A DNA stretch of 36,485 bases, taken from positions 1-36,485 of the forward strand of contig JAZMZI010000119.1 in the NCBI GenBank assembly GCA_045585895.1, written 5' to 3'. The DNA is from SVTX01 sp045585895 (GTDB taxonomy: Bacteria; Bacillota; Clostridia; Oscillospirales; CAG-272). The position numbers and the translations under genes were made by a program. Below, piece after piece: positions 18,053 to 25,459 of this stretch. The stretch's first letter is position 1. The number at the start of each line of letters is the position of its first letter. Below the pieces are notes generated by a model. That model worked only from the letters and a program-made list of their open reading frames with translations. It was not told where the DNA came from and did not search any database.

Positions 18053-19396
18053 TTATTTTCTAACGTATAAAGCGCCGGGAAGCGACGATACCAGTCCCTT
18101 TATTTCAAGAACGGTAAGCGCTGAGATCACTTCTCCGAGAGCAAAGCCCGTCTTTGTGAGATAATCTACGGTGACGGCTCTGTCAAGAGGCATCTCATCA
18201 AATATTTTTCTTTGCTTTTCGCTTAATTTTTCAAGTATTTCAGCCGACCTGTCTCCTCCCGTATTCTTTTCTGCGGCAGTGACCTCACTTGCGCTATTCT
18301 CGCAAATTTGAATTTCGGCTTTCTTTTTCTCCTTGACATAAGAGGGGTTCTCTTTCTTCAAGGACTTTTGTTTTTTATCAACCTTATCGGCATCGGTCTT
18401 GCCCGCGCCTCTTCTTGCACCCGAATCGGACACCTTATAGGTAACTCCCATTCGGCTTACGGCTTCGGGATCAAATTCCGAACGCTTTTCCGCGCCGACG
18501 GCCCTTACCATGTTGAGACGGTCTCGGTAGATATATGCATAATTTCTGATAATATCGTTACCGCAAAGCACTGCTTGAGCACCGTCGCGAATAAGGCTGT
18601 TGGTTCCCGAGGAATTATCGGAACCGATATTTGCGGGAACGGCGTAAACGTCGCGTCCCTGCAATATTGCCGTTTTGGCGGTTATCATAGCTCCGCTGTC
18701 GAGGTCTGCGTCGACCACTACGGTTCCTTGACTGAGTCCGCTGATTATTCTGTTTCTTATGGGAAAATTCATTCCGCGAGGCTCGGTTGCGGGAGCAAAT
18801 TCGGTAATGATCGCGCCGCTGCGCTTTATATTCTCCCAAAGCTTTTGGTGCGATCTCGGATAGACTATATCTATACCGCAACCCATTACCGCCACGGTGA
18901 TTCCTCCCGAAGCGATAGCCGCGCAGGAGGCGATTCCGTCGATCCCCAGCGCCATTCCGCTGACGACCACTGCGCCCGAGGATGCGACCTCGTAGGCTAT
19001 TTTATACGCCGCGCGCATTCCGTATTCACTTATAGTTCTGGTGCCTACCACCGAAATGCAGAGATTTTTATTAAGGTCGGGAAGCTCTCCGACGTAATAA
19101 AGCACCGCGGGAGGATCCTTCAGCGACCTGAGGCTTACGGGATATCTTTCGGAATCGTAGGTAAGCACGCCGACGTGCGCCGTCTGACAGTATCCGAGGA
19201 TCTTGACCATCTTATCGGTACTCTTGTCGCAAAGATCCTCGCAAAGTCTTTCGCTGACTCCGCTTTCAAGGTAAGCGTCGTAATCGGCGGCAAAAATATC
19301 GTCTATGCCGTCAAACTTTTCGATAAGCTTCAAAAGCTCAGTGCTTCCCGCACCGCACTTTTCCGCAAGCCATATCCATTTTAACGTACTGCTCAT
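18053..19396 (-). CDS. dprA: DNA-processing protein DprA
   Basis: This 447-residue protein contains the Rossmann-like DprA/Smf core, which loads RecA on incoming single-stranded DNA during transformation. Motifs are SVVGTRTISEYG, VVSGMALGIDGIA, GCGIDIVYPRSH, FPIRNRIISGLS and SGTNSLIRDGA. An N-terminal helix-hairpin-helix-like region precedes it. The C-terminal 60 residues, after a Lys/Glu-rich linker of about 70 residues, look like the usual winged-helix domain (LDRAVTVDYLTKTGFALGEV). The linker makes it longer than typical DprA (about 290-370 residues). GGGAGG lies just before the ATG. Confidence 0.93.
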   Translation of the reverse strand: MSSTLKWIWLAEKCGAGSTELLKLIEKFDGIDDIFAADYDAYLESGVSERLCEDLCDKSTDKMVKILGYCQTAHVGVLTYDSERYPVSLRSLKDPPAVLYYVGELPDLNKNLCISVVGTRTISEYGMRAAYKIAYEVASSGAVVVSGMALGIDGIASCAAIASGGITVAVMGCGIDIVYPRSHQKLWENIKRSGAIITEFAPATEPRGMNFPIRNRIISGLSQGTVVVDADLDSGAMITAKTAILQGRDVYAVPANIGSDNSSGTNSLIRDGAQAVLCGNDIIRNYAYIYRDRLNMVRAVGAEKRSEFDPEAVSRMGVTYKVSDSGARRGAGKTDADKVDKKQKSLKKENPSYVKEKKKAEIQICENSASEVTAAEKNTGGDRSAEILEKLSEKQRKIFDEMPLDRAVTVDYLTKTGFALGEVISALTVLEIKGLVSSLPGALYVRK

Positions 19397-19399
19397 AAC

Positions 19400-20248
19400 C
19401 TACCTCCCGATCTTTCCCGAACCGAAAAACTCCCACATCAGTACGGCGGCGGCAGTTGCGGCATTAAGAGATTCTACTCCGTCCGCCATAGGAATGAACA
19501 CGGTTCCGTTACATTCATTCAGAGCTTCGGCGGTAAGTCCGTGGCCCTCGTTGCCGATGACCACGCAATCACCTGCTCTTATTTCAAGTTCACCGAGCTT
19601 TGCCGAATCTCGCTCAAGAGCCGCGGCAAAGACCCTTCTTCCGCCATGGCGCAAATTTCTTATCGCCGAAGGCAGATCGGAGACTTTGTCCACTCTTGCG
19701 CCAAAGACCGTGCCCATGGAGGCGCGTATGGTTTTGGAATTATAGACGTCCGCGCAATCGCGGCTCATAAGTATGCGATCAACACCGAAGGCAGCGGCGG
19801 CGCGCACTATAGCGCCCACGTTCTGCGGGTCTCTCACCGACTCGAGAATAAGTATTTTTTCATCATTTTCGTACGCCGAAATGTCCTCCGAAGCCACATC
19901 TCTGTGAAGCTCTTCCTTATACTCCGCCACGGAAATCACTCCCTCGGGAGCCATTTCCTCGCTGAGCCTCCCGAAAAGCGTTTTTTCAACGACGATAATC
20001 GCGCACTCTATATCGTTTTCACTTATTCCGTAAAGCTTTTCAGCCTTTTCAAGCACCGTATTCCACTCGCCCTCACAAGCCAAAATAAATCTTATATCGA
20101 CACCTTTTTTTATAGCCTCGCACATAAGCTTTATCCCGTCAAAGCGAAACGATTTTTCGTTTTCTCTGTTCTTTTTATTGGTCAGACCTCTGGCAAGGCT
20201 GACGTATTTGTTTTGCGGTGACCTTACGGTCTCTCTGCTCATATCCAT
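19400..20248 (-). CDS. TrmH/SpoU family RNA 2'-O-methyltransferase
   Basis: This 282-residue SPOUT methyltransferase has the three SpoU motifs: VRDPQNVGAIVRAAAAFG, VIGNEGHGL, and IPMADGVESLNAATAAAV. The N-terminal region of about 100 residues resembles the SpoU substrate-binding domain of rRNA ribose methylases. It could be the YsgA/RlmB-like enzyme often found near the rplT operon in Firmicutes; the exact target nucleotide is unknown. GGAGG lies 11 bases before the first ATG. It is the first gene of the long minus-strand operon, four bases before dprA. Confidence 0.9.
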   Translation of the reverse strand: MDMSRETVRSPQNKYVSLARGLTNKKNRENEKSFRFDGIKLMCEAIKKGVDIRFILACEGEWNTVLEKAEKLYGISENDIECAIIVVEKTLFGRLSEEMAPEGVISVAEYKEELHRDVASEDISAYENDEKILILESVRDPQNVGAIVRAAAAFGVDRILMSRDCADVYNSKTIRASMGTVFGARVDKVSDLPSAIRNLRHGGRRVFAAALERDSAKLGELEIRAGDCVVIGNEGHGLTAEALNECNGTVFIPMADGVESLNAATAAAVLMWEFFGSGKIGR

Positions 20249-20371
20249 TATGCAGTCCGCCTCCCTTCAGTCTCGTTTCAACCAAAAATCTCCAAAAATG
20301 GAGCTTTTTATGCAAATTTTATCTGCTTTTTTGCCTGCTTCGGCAAAATTTATTTATCCCTATCTATGACA
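20249..20371 (-). promoter_or_regulatory. Possible promoter region for the trmH-to-rsfS operon
   Basis: No gene fits here. Read on the minus strand there is a weak pair TTGCCG-17-GATAAA (four of six matches in each hexamer), and short inverted repeats TTTTGCC/GGCAAAA and CTCCA/TGGAG. The pair is a plausible but weak promoter; its location directly upstream of the first operon gene and downstream of the rplT terminator is the main support. Confidence 0.35.
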
Positions 20372-20401
20372 AAAACCCAGTAATATCCATTACCGGGTTT
20401 T
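20372..20401 (-). terminator. Rho-independent terminator of infC-rpmI-rplT
   Basis: AAAACCC-GGTAAT and its partner form a 13-base-pair stem with a four-base loop on the minus strand. The one non-Watson-Crick position is G-U in minus-strand RNA but A-C in plus-strand RNA, so the hairpin suits termination of rplT, whose stop is 14 bases upstream. A run of U follows the stem. Confidence 0.88.
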
Positions 20402-20414
20402 GTATTCGGTTTGA

Positions 20415-20768
20415 TTAAAGAGCTGCCTTAGCCTGCTCTGCGAGAGCTGCGAAAGCTGCCTTGTCGGATACTGCAAGCTCAGCAAGCATCTTTCTGTTGA
20501 GGTTGATGTTTGCCTTCTTGAGACCGTTCATAAAGGTGGAATAGTTCATTCCGCAAACCTTTGCCTGAGCGCTGATTCTGGTGATCCAGAGTCTTCTCAT
20601 ATCTCTCTTCTTCTGCTTACGGCCTGCAAAAGCGTAGTTTCCGCTCTTAAGTACGGCCTGCTTAGCCATCTTGAAGTGCTTGGACTTTGCGCCCCAGTAA
20701 CCCTTCGCTGCCTTTAATATCTTCTTTCTTCTCTTGCGCGTCATCATAGCGCCCTTAACTCTTGCCAT
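20415..20768 (-). CDS. rplT: 50S ribosomal protein L20
   Basis: This 117-residue basic protein matches L20 throughout (MARVKGAMMTRKRRKKILK, AKGYWGAKSKHFKMA, RDMRRLWITRI, NRKMLAELAV). L20 binds 23S rRNA early in 50S assembly and in several bacteria represses its own operon by binding the mRNA. It is the last gene of infC-rpmI-rplT, 34 bases after rpmI, with GAAAGGAAATAAGTAAA before the ATG and a terminator after the stop. Confidence 0.98.
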   Translation of the reverse strand: MARVKGAMMTRKRRKKILKAAKGYWGAKSKHFKMAKQAVLKSGNYAFAGRKQKKRDMRRLWITRISAQAKVCGMNYSTFMNGLKKANINLNRKMLAELAVSDKAAFAALAEQAKAAL

Positions 20769-20802
20769 TTTACTTATTTCCTTTCTCGATTACTTTTTCA
20801 AA

Positions 20803-20997
20803 TTACTTCTGGATGAGAACTCTGATGTTAGGAGCCATAGCCTCGCTCATGATAGCGCCCGAACGGAGGTGTCTCTTTCTCTTCTGAGTCTTAAGGCCCA
20901 AATTGTGGCGGTGGTGGCAGTGGTTCATCTTAACCTTGCCTGTGCCGGTAACCGAAAATCTCTTGGCAGAAGCCTTGTGTGTCTTGACTTTTCCCAT
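20803..20997 (-). CDS. rpmI: 50S ribosomal protein L35
   Basis: This 64-residue very basic protein has the L35 hallmarks KVKTHKASAKRF, VKMNHCHHRHNLG and KTQKRKRHLR. Length is normal. It lies between infC and rplT, the invariant order of this operon, and GGAGAATATAAAA precedes the ATG. Confidence 0.98.
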   Translation of the reverse strand: MGKVKTHKASAKRFSVTGTGKVKMNHCHHRHNLGLKTQKRKRHLRSGAIMSEAMAPNIRVLIQK

Positions 20998-21030
20998 TTT
21001 TATATTCTCCTTATACTAAAAAATTACAAA

Positions 21031-21570
21031 TTATTGTTTTGCTGATTTGGTGTTAACGGGGGTTATGACCATGCTCATAATTCTTCCGTCAACCGAAGGT
21101 TTTTTATCAACGGTTCCAACCTCCGAGCAGATCTCCGCAAACTTGTCGATTATCTCGCGTCCTATTGCCATGTGGCTCATCTCACGTCCGCGGAATCTCA
21201 TGACCACGCGAACCTTGTTGCCCGAGCTTAAGAACTTGCAAGCTTGCTTAGCCTTGGTCTCAAAATCGTGGGTGTCGATTCTGGGAGAAAGCTGGATCTC
21301 CTTAAGTTCAACCACCTGCTGCTTCTTTTTGGCTTCCTTCTCACGCTTTTCACGCTCGAAACGGAACTTGCCAAAGTCCATTATCTTGCACACGGGCGGA
21401 TTTGCCTGCGCGGACATAAGACAAAGGTCAAGTCCTTTATCGTATGCAATCTTAAGCGCCTGCTCTGAGCTCATAATGCCAAGCTGTTCACCGTCGGATC
21501 CGATAACTCTTATCTGAGGGAAATTTATTTCCTCGTTAGTGAGAGTATCCTTTGAATTGTTAGCTGCTAT
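21031..21570 (-). CDS. infC: Translation initiation factor IF-3, probably with an ATA start codon
   Basis: IF-3 binds the 30S subunit and rejects wrong start codons. The frame contains the full protein: NEEINFPQIRVIGSDGEQLG, the linker rich in Lys/Glu, and the C-terminal domain with SPRIDTHDFETKAKQACKF, RFRGREMSH and GRIMSMVITP. The internal ATG at 21474 would delete the conserved N-terminal 30 residues. Upstream, the only codon in frame after a stop that has a good ribosome-binding site is ATA at 21570-21568, with GGAGGT eight bases before it. That gives 179 residues, the normal length. infC is known to use rare starts (ATT in Escherichia coli) for self-regulation, so ATA fits. Confidence 0.9.
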   Translation of the reverse strand: MAANNSKDTLTNEEINFPQIRVIGSDGEQLGIMSSEQALKIAYDKGLDLCLMSAQANPPVCKIMDFGKFRFEREKREKEAKKKQQVVELKEIQLSPRIDTHDFETKAKQACKFLSSGNKVRVVMRFRGREMSHMAIGREIIDKFAEICSEVGTVDKKPSVDGRIMSMVITPVNTKSAKQ

Positions 21571-21765
21571 GGGTACACACCTCCATTAAAACAAAATGTA
21601 TATGTTTATAATATCCGTCTGATTTTTGCGTCAAAAAAAACGCCGAACGTAAAGCCCCGCGCCGATCTTTCCCAAAATAAAACCCCAACACACCTTATTT
21701 AAAGGAAAAATATTGACCGCTGCGCGCGTCGCGGCAGGGTGGAAGCGGTACTTCACTTTGTTACG
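21571..21765 (-). promoter_or_regulatory. infC leader RNA, candidate L20-type attenuator
   Basis: The leader is about 195 bases from the predicted transcription start to the ATA codon. UGCCGCGACG (21736-21727) can pair over about 75 bases with CGUUCGGCG (21649-21641), nine pairs with one bulge, directly followed by eight U (21640-21633), which would form a terminator. The same upstream segment can instead form a local hairpin CUG(C)CGCG-ACG-CGCGCAG. The 5' end UUUCCC can pair with a later GGGAAA. Such mutually exclusive folds match what is known of L20-controlled leaders in Bacillus, but the ligand here is inferred. Confidence 0.55.
21579..21584 (-). promoter_or_regulatory. Strong Shine-Dalgarno sequence fixing the infC ATA start
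   Basis: GGAGGT on the minus strand matches the 16S rRNA tail and is eight bases before the ATA. The ATG that overlaps it is out of frame and reaches a stop after eight codons, so this site decides in favour of the ATA start. Confidence 0.85.
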
Positions 21766-21771
21766 GGAAAC

Positions 21772-21800
21772 ATTATATCACGCAAAAAAGCTTTTGTCAA
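21772..21800 (-). promoter_or_regulatory. Consensus sigma-A promoter of infC operon
   Basis: On the minus strand the -35 hexamer TTGACA (21800-21795) and -10 hexamer TATAAT (21777-21772) match the consensus exactly with a 17-base spacer. Transcription should start near 21765, leaving a leader of about 195 bases before infC. Confidence 0.93.
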
Positions 21801-22008
21801 TAGTTTTTGAAAAAAATTTTCGATGAAAAGCTATTTTCCTCGAAATTGCAAAAATCTCTTATAAAATAAGGCTTTTTAAAAATCGTTTTTTACTACGACA
21901 ATCAAATTTGGACAAAAGCAACAAAAACCACTACGACAAATCGCAAAAAAATCTACCACCTATTTATTTCAACAAAAAAAAACGACAAAAAATCGTACAA
22001 AATGGATA
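21801..22008. other. Gene-free AT-rich spacer between divergent promoters
   Basis: I see no gene here. The plus strand is A-rich with many short oligo-A runs. ACTACGACA occurs twice (21892-21900 and 21931-21939), and CGACAAAAAATCG follows. The A-tracts could bend DNA between the divergent promoters, but no specific binding site is recognised. Confidence 0.5.
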
Positions 22009-22037
22009 TTTACAAATTGTGGCAAGTGGTGTATAAT
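22009..22037 (+). promoter_or_regulatory. Sigma-A promoter for a small RNA gene
   Basis: TTTACA (22009-22014) and TATAAT (22032-22037) are separated by 17 bases on the plus strand, with predicted start near 22044. No protein-coding frame follows, and terminator-like hairpins occur 100-160 bases downstream, so the product is probably a small RNA. Confidence 0.8.
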
Positions 22038-22043
22038 ATAATT

Positions 22044-22202
22044 CCCGATAAGAACACCGATCCGCGTCGGTTACTTATTCCTGCACAGCCTGCTGGTTTT
22101 TGGCGAAATATCAATCTAATGATATCACTGCGCACTTAAAACCGCTCGTTGTGCTTTTTTTATCAAAAAACGACCTTTTTCGGGAGCTTCGGCTCCTTTT
22201 TT
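22044..22202 (+). ncRNA. Candidate small structured RNA (6S-like features possible)
   Basis: A strong promoter is followed by clear hairpins and no reading frame. Visible structures are ATAAG/CTTAT enclosing ACCGA-TCCGCG-TCGGT (22048-22078), ATATCA/TGATAT (22108-22125), a bulged GCAC-AAC/GTT-GTGC hairpin followed by seven T (about 22132-22161), and the UUCG hairpin at 22183-22202. The ends can alternatively pair (GATAAGAA with TTTTTATC), giving a long rod with a central bubble. That fold and a CTTAAAACCGC segment recall 6S RNA, but the similarity is slight. The length is about 120 or 160 bases, depending on which terminator acts. Confidence 0.6.
22183..22202 (+). terminator. UUCG-loop rho-independent terminator
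   Basis: GGAGC-TTCG-GCTCC forms a five-pair stem capped by a stable UUCG tetraloop and followed by six T. It would end transcription from the promoter at 22009 before the lon promoter region. Confidence 0.88.
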
Positions 22203-22254
22203 GCTTATTCGTTATATAATTAATTGTACAAATTGTAAAAATTGAAAAAAAGGG

Positions 22255-22299
22255 TGGAAATTTTTAATCGCTTGTGTTATAATGATATAATGGTATAAT
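22255..22299 (+). promoter_or_regulatory. lon promoter region with three tandem -10-like hexamers
   Basis: TATAAT occurs at 22278, 22286 and 22294, each eight bases apart, as TATAATGA, TATAATGG and TATAATTA. Possible -35 elements are TGGAAA (22255-22260) for the first, TTTAAT (22263-22268) for the second, and TTGTGT (22272-22277, 16-base spacer) for the third. No CIRCE or CtsR heat-shock operator is visible. Confidence 0.6.
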
Positions 22300-22312
22300 T
22301 ATATCGCAAATA

Positions 22313-22324
22313 CGCCCTCGGGCG
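22313..22324 (+). promoter_or_regulatory. GC-rich dyad in lon leader
   Basis: CGCCC-TC-GGGCG is a 12-base dyad in an otherwise AT-rich leader, 48 bases before the lon start and just downstream of the -10-like hexamers. It could be a protein-binding site or a small RNA hairpin; no known regulator is matched. Confidence 0.3.
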
Positions 22325-22371
22325 ATCCATATATAATATTACGCACATACCCTAAGATTGGAGAATACTTA

Positions 22372-24801
22372 ATGTCAGAATATACGGTTAAAGCAGAAAA
22401 ACTCTCTCTGCCCTTGGTTGCTCTCAGCACCACGGTAGCGTTTCCCGGAGAGATAATCAATCTTGAAGTCGGAGACAACGCCTTCGGCTCTCACGACGCA
22501 CTTCGCGAGGCGTTTGAAGGTTCAAAATACGCAGTCGCAGTCCCCATAAGACCCGCCGAGGGAGAGCCTCAGCTTTTTGAGGTGGGCACCGTTATAAAGA
22601 TCAAGCAGCTTATCAACGCGGGTGAAAAGACCATTCGTTGCATTGCCGAGGGAATGTCACGCGCTATAGTTTCGTCCTATCGCAAAACGGGCAAGTATAA
22701 CACCGCAGACGTCATCTGCAAGACCGTAGCTCTGCCCGATACCCCGAGTGTAAAAGATCAAGCGTATCTCCGCCGTCTTACTCAAACGGCAACGCAAATG
22801 GCAAAGCTGCTCCCTCCCCCCACGGAAAATATTATCCCCACGTTTAAAACCATAAAAAACCCCGCTCTGCTTGCAGACGTCATAGCGTCCAACCTTTTTG
22901 TAAAATACGAGGACAAGCTGGACGTTCTCGGAATTTTCGAGCCTTATCAGAGAATCGAAGCGGTGCTTGAGATCGCCGAGGATGAGATCGACCTCTTAAA
23001 GCTTGAAAACGAGCTTCATAAAAAAACGCGTGAGCGAATAAACCGCGGTCAGCGCGAGTATTATCTCCGCGAGGAAATGAAGTCGATACAGGAAGAGCTC
23101 GGAGAAGGCGGCATGAGCGAAGTGGACGAGTACCACGATAAAATAATGAAGGCAGGTCTTTCAGAGGAGGTTCAGAAAAAGCTCTTAAAGGAAAACGACC
23201 GTCTTGCGCGCTCGCCCTTCGGAAGCGCAGAGGCGACCGTTCTGTCCAACTACCTTGACGTATGCCTTGAATTGCCTTGGAACAAAGCCACCAAGGACAG
23301 GACCGACGTTAAGGCGGCTAAAAAGATTCTCGACGCCGATCACGAGGGACTTGAGGACGTCAAGGAACGCCTTCTTGAATATCTTGCGGTAAAACAGCTC
23401 AATCCCGATTTAAGGGGGCAGATAATCTGTCTCTACGGCCCTCCCGGAGTAGGTAAGACCAGCATCGCATCCTCGCTGGCGCGAGCTATGAAGCGCGAAT
23501 ACGTGCGCGTTTCTCTCGGCGGCGTCCGCGACGAAGCAGACATAAGAGGTCACCGAAAGACCTACGTCGGAGCTATGCCCGGAAGAATCATGGCGGCTGT
23601 CACTCAGGCGGGAGTAAAGAACCCCTTGATACTTCTCGACGAGATAGACAAGATGGCAAACGACGTACGCGGCGACCCCGCAAGCGCTATGCTTGAAGTT
23701 CTTGATCCCGAGCAGAACAAGTTCTTCCGCGATCATTTCGTGGAGCTTCCCTTCGACCTTTCCGACTGCATATTTATCGCAACGGCGAATACTCTCGATA
23801 CCGTCCCCCGCCCCCTTATCGACCGAATGGAGATAATAGAGCTTCACACCTACACCAAGAGCCAAAAGATGGGAATTGCGAAGAATCACCTTATCCCCAA
23901 GCAGCTTAAGCGTCACGGACTTACCAAAAAGACTATGAGAATAACTGACGCGGCTCTCTCCGACGTTATAGATTGCTATACCCGTGAGTCGGGTGTCCGT
24001 AATCTTGAGCGCGAGATCGCATCTCTCTGCCGAAAAGCGGCAAAGCAGATCATCGAAGATGACGTCACGAAAGTTACCGTCACTCCCGCAGATCTCAAAG
24101 CCTTCTTGGGCCCCAAAAAGATAATTCCCGAAGCGATTTCACAGTTTGACGAGGTCGGTGTCGTAAACGGCATGGCTTACACCCAGTCGGGCGGCGATCT
24201 TCTCAAGGTCGAATGCGCTATTATGGACGGCACGGGCAAGCTTGAGCTTACAGGCTCTCTCGGTGACGTTATGAAGGAATCGGCTCACGCGGCTATTACT
24301 TACGCCCGTCAGGTCGCCTCCGAATACGGCATTCCTCCCGATTTCTATACCAAAAAGGACATACATATCCACTTCCCCGAGGGCGCCGTTCCCAAGGACG
24401 GTCCTTCCGCGGGTATCACTACGCTCACGGCTCTTATAAGCGCACTTTCCGGCATTCCCGTAAGACGAGATCTTTCAATGACAGGTGAAATCACTATCAG
24501 AGGTAACGTCCTTCGCATCGGAGGTTTGCGCGAAAAGACTATGGCTGCTTACAGCGCAGGCGTACGCACCATAATTATTCCTGCGGATAATCTCAAAGAC
24601 CTTCACGAGGTCGATCCCGCAGTGCGCGAAAACGTGACCTTTATTCCCTGCCGCCGCGCACACGAGGTGCTCTCAAACGCGCTAGTACGCGGAAATGCTG
24701 AAGAAAAAAAGATCGCGGTTTCAGGCGAGACTGCCGACGTGATAGTTAGCACTGCGGCAAAAAAGGCGCCAGCGGCAAAAAGAGCAAAGGCAGAAAAATA
24801 A
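22372..24801 (+). CDS. lon: ATP-dependent protease Lon
   Basis: This 809-residue AAA+ serine protease degrades damaged and regulatory proteins in the cytoplasm. The N-terminal substrate domain starts LPLVALSTTVAFPGE. Walker A GPPGVGKTS begins at residue 356 and Walker B is LILLDEIDKM. The catalytic dyad is Ser679 in KDGPSAGIT and Lys722 in GLREKTMAA, the same numbers as in Escherichia coli Lon. The C-terminal tail of about 35 residues is rich in Ala and Lys. GGAGA lies upstream of the ATG. The engB gene follows 32 bases later, as in many Firmicutes. Confidence 0.97.
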   Translation: MSEYTVKAEKLSLPLVALSTTVAFPGEIINLEVGDNAFGSHDALREAFEGSKYAVAVPIRPAEGEPQLFEVGTVIKIKQLINAGEKTIRCIAEGMSRAIVSSYRKTGKYNTADVICKTVALPDTPSVKDQAYLRRLTQTATQMAKLLPPPTENIIPTFKTIKNPALLADVIASNLFVKYEDKLDVLGIFEPYQRIEAVLEIAEDEIDLLKLENELHKKTRERINRGQREYYLREEMKSIQEELGEGGMSEVDEYHDKIMKAGLSEEVQKKLLKENDRLARSPFGSAEATVLSNYLDVCLELPWNKATKDRTDVKAAKKILDADHEGLEDVKERLLEYLAVKQLNPDLRGQIICLYGPPGVGKTSIASSLARAMKREYVRVSLGGVRDEADIRGHRKTYVGAMPGRIMAAVTQAGVKNPLILLDEIDKMANDVRGDPASAMLEVLDPEQNKFFRDHFVELPFDLSDCIFIATANTLDTVPRPLIDRMEIIELHTYTKSQKMGIAKNHLIPKQLKRHGLTKKTMRITDAALSDVIDCYTRESGVRNLEREIASLCRKAAKQIIEDDVTKVTVTPADLKAFLGPKKIIPEAISQFDEVGVVNGMAYTQSGGDLLKVECAIMDGTGKLELTGSLGDVMKESAHAAITYARQVASEYGIPPDFYTKKDIHIHFPEGAVPKDGPSAGITTLTALISALSGIPVRRDLSMTGEITIRGNVLRIGGLREKTMAAYSAGVRTIIIPADNLKDLHEVDPAVRENVTFIPCRRAHEVLSNALVRGNAEEKKIAVSGETADVIVSTAAKKAPAAKRAKAEK

Positions 24802-24833
24802 TTTTGCGCACATAGCTATTTGAAAGGCAGAAT

Positions 24834-25442
24834 ATGGCACTCAATACACAAAACGTTAATCTTAAAATGACTGCGGGCTTTGCAAGTCAGTTCCCCACGG
24901 ATCCTATCCCTCAGGTAGCGCTTTCGGGACGTTCCAACGTGGGTAAAAGCTCGCTTATAAACACGCTTCTCGGCAGAAAAAGCTTAGCGCGTGTGTCCGC
25001 GACCCCCGGTAAGACTATTACCGTCAACTTCTATGAGGTAGATAAAAAGCTTTTCCTCGTCGATCTCCCCGGCTACGGCTTTGCCGCAAGAAATCACGAC
25101 AACAAGCAACAGTGGTCTTCCCTTACCGACGGTTATTTCACAAAAAACAAGAATATTGATCTTGTCAAGGGTGTCGTCCAGCTTATCGACAGCCGCGCCT
25201 GCATAACCCGTGACGACGCGATGATGATCAATTATATGAACAATGCAAACATACCCTATATCATCGTCATAACAAAGATCGACAAACTTAACAAAACCGA
25301 CAGAGCCGCTTGCATCGAAAAGATAACGAGCGACCCACTTATTGCCGAAGGCACTCCCATCATCCCCTTCTCCTCTCTCAAGGGCGAGGGCAAGCAGGAG
25401 CTTTGGCGAGCTATTTCCGACCTCTCTGATATCAAGCTGTAA
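24834..25442 (+). CDS. engB: Ribosome biogenesis GTPase YsxC/EngB
   Basis: This 202-residue GTPase helps late assembly of the 50S subunit. Motifs are G1 GRSNVGKSSLIN, a G2 region TPGKTITVNFY, G3 DLPGYGFA, and G4 TKIDKL, with SSLKGEGKQELW in the place of the G5 region. Length is normal. GAAAGGCAGAAT precedes the ATG. It follows lon as in Bacillus subtilis (lonA-ysxC). Confidence 0.95.
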   Translation: MALNTQNVNLKMTAGFASQFPTDPIPQVALSGRSNVGKSSLINTLLGRKSLARVSATPGKTITVNFYEVDKKLFLVDLPGYGFAARNHDNKQQWSSLTDGYFTKNKNIDLVKGVVQLIDSRACITRDDAMMINYMNNANIPYIIVITKIDKLNKTDRAACIEKITSDPLIAEGTPIIPFSSLKGEGKQELWRAISDLSDIKL

Positions 25443-25459
25443 TTTTTCGGAGGCTATAA

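Noticed and set aside
18308..19384. A 358-codon plus-strand frame across dprA
   Set aside because: It is a shadow of dprA; its composition follows reversed dprA codons and there is no promoter.
21031..21474. infC starting at the internal ATG (147 residues)
   Set aside because: It would remove the conserved NEEINFPQIRVIGSDGEQLG region, and no ribosome-binding site precedes that ATG.
22249..22260. AGGGTGG resembling the T-box antiterminator signature
   Set aside because: The rest of the motif (ACCGCG), the specifier stem and a following terminator are absent, and it lies before lon, which is not a T-box target.
22203..22371. CIRCE (HrcA) or CtsR operator before lon
   Set aside because: Neither TTAGCACTC/GAGTGCTAA nor GGTCAAA repeats are present.
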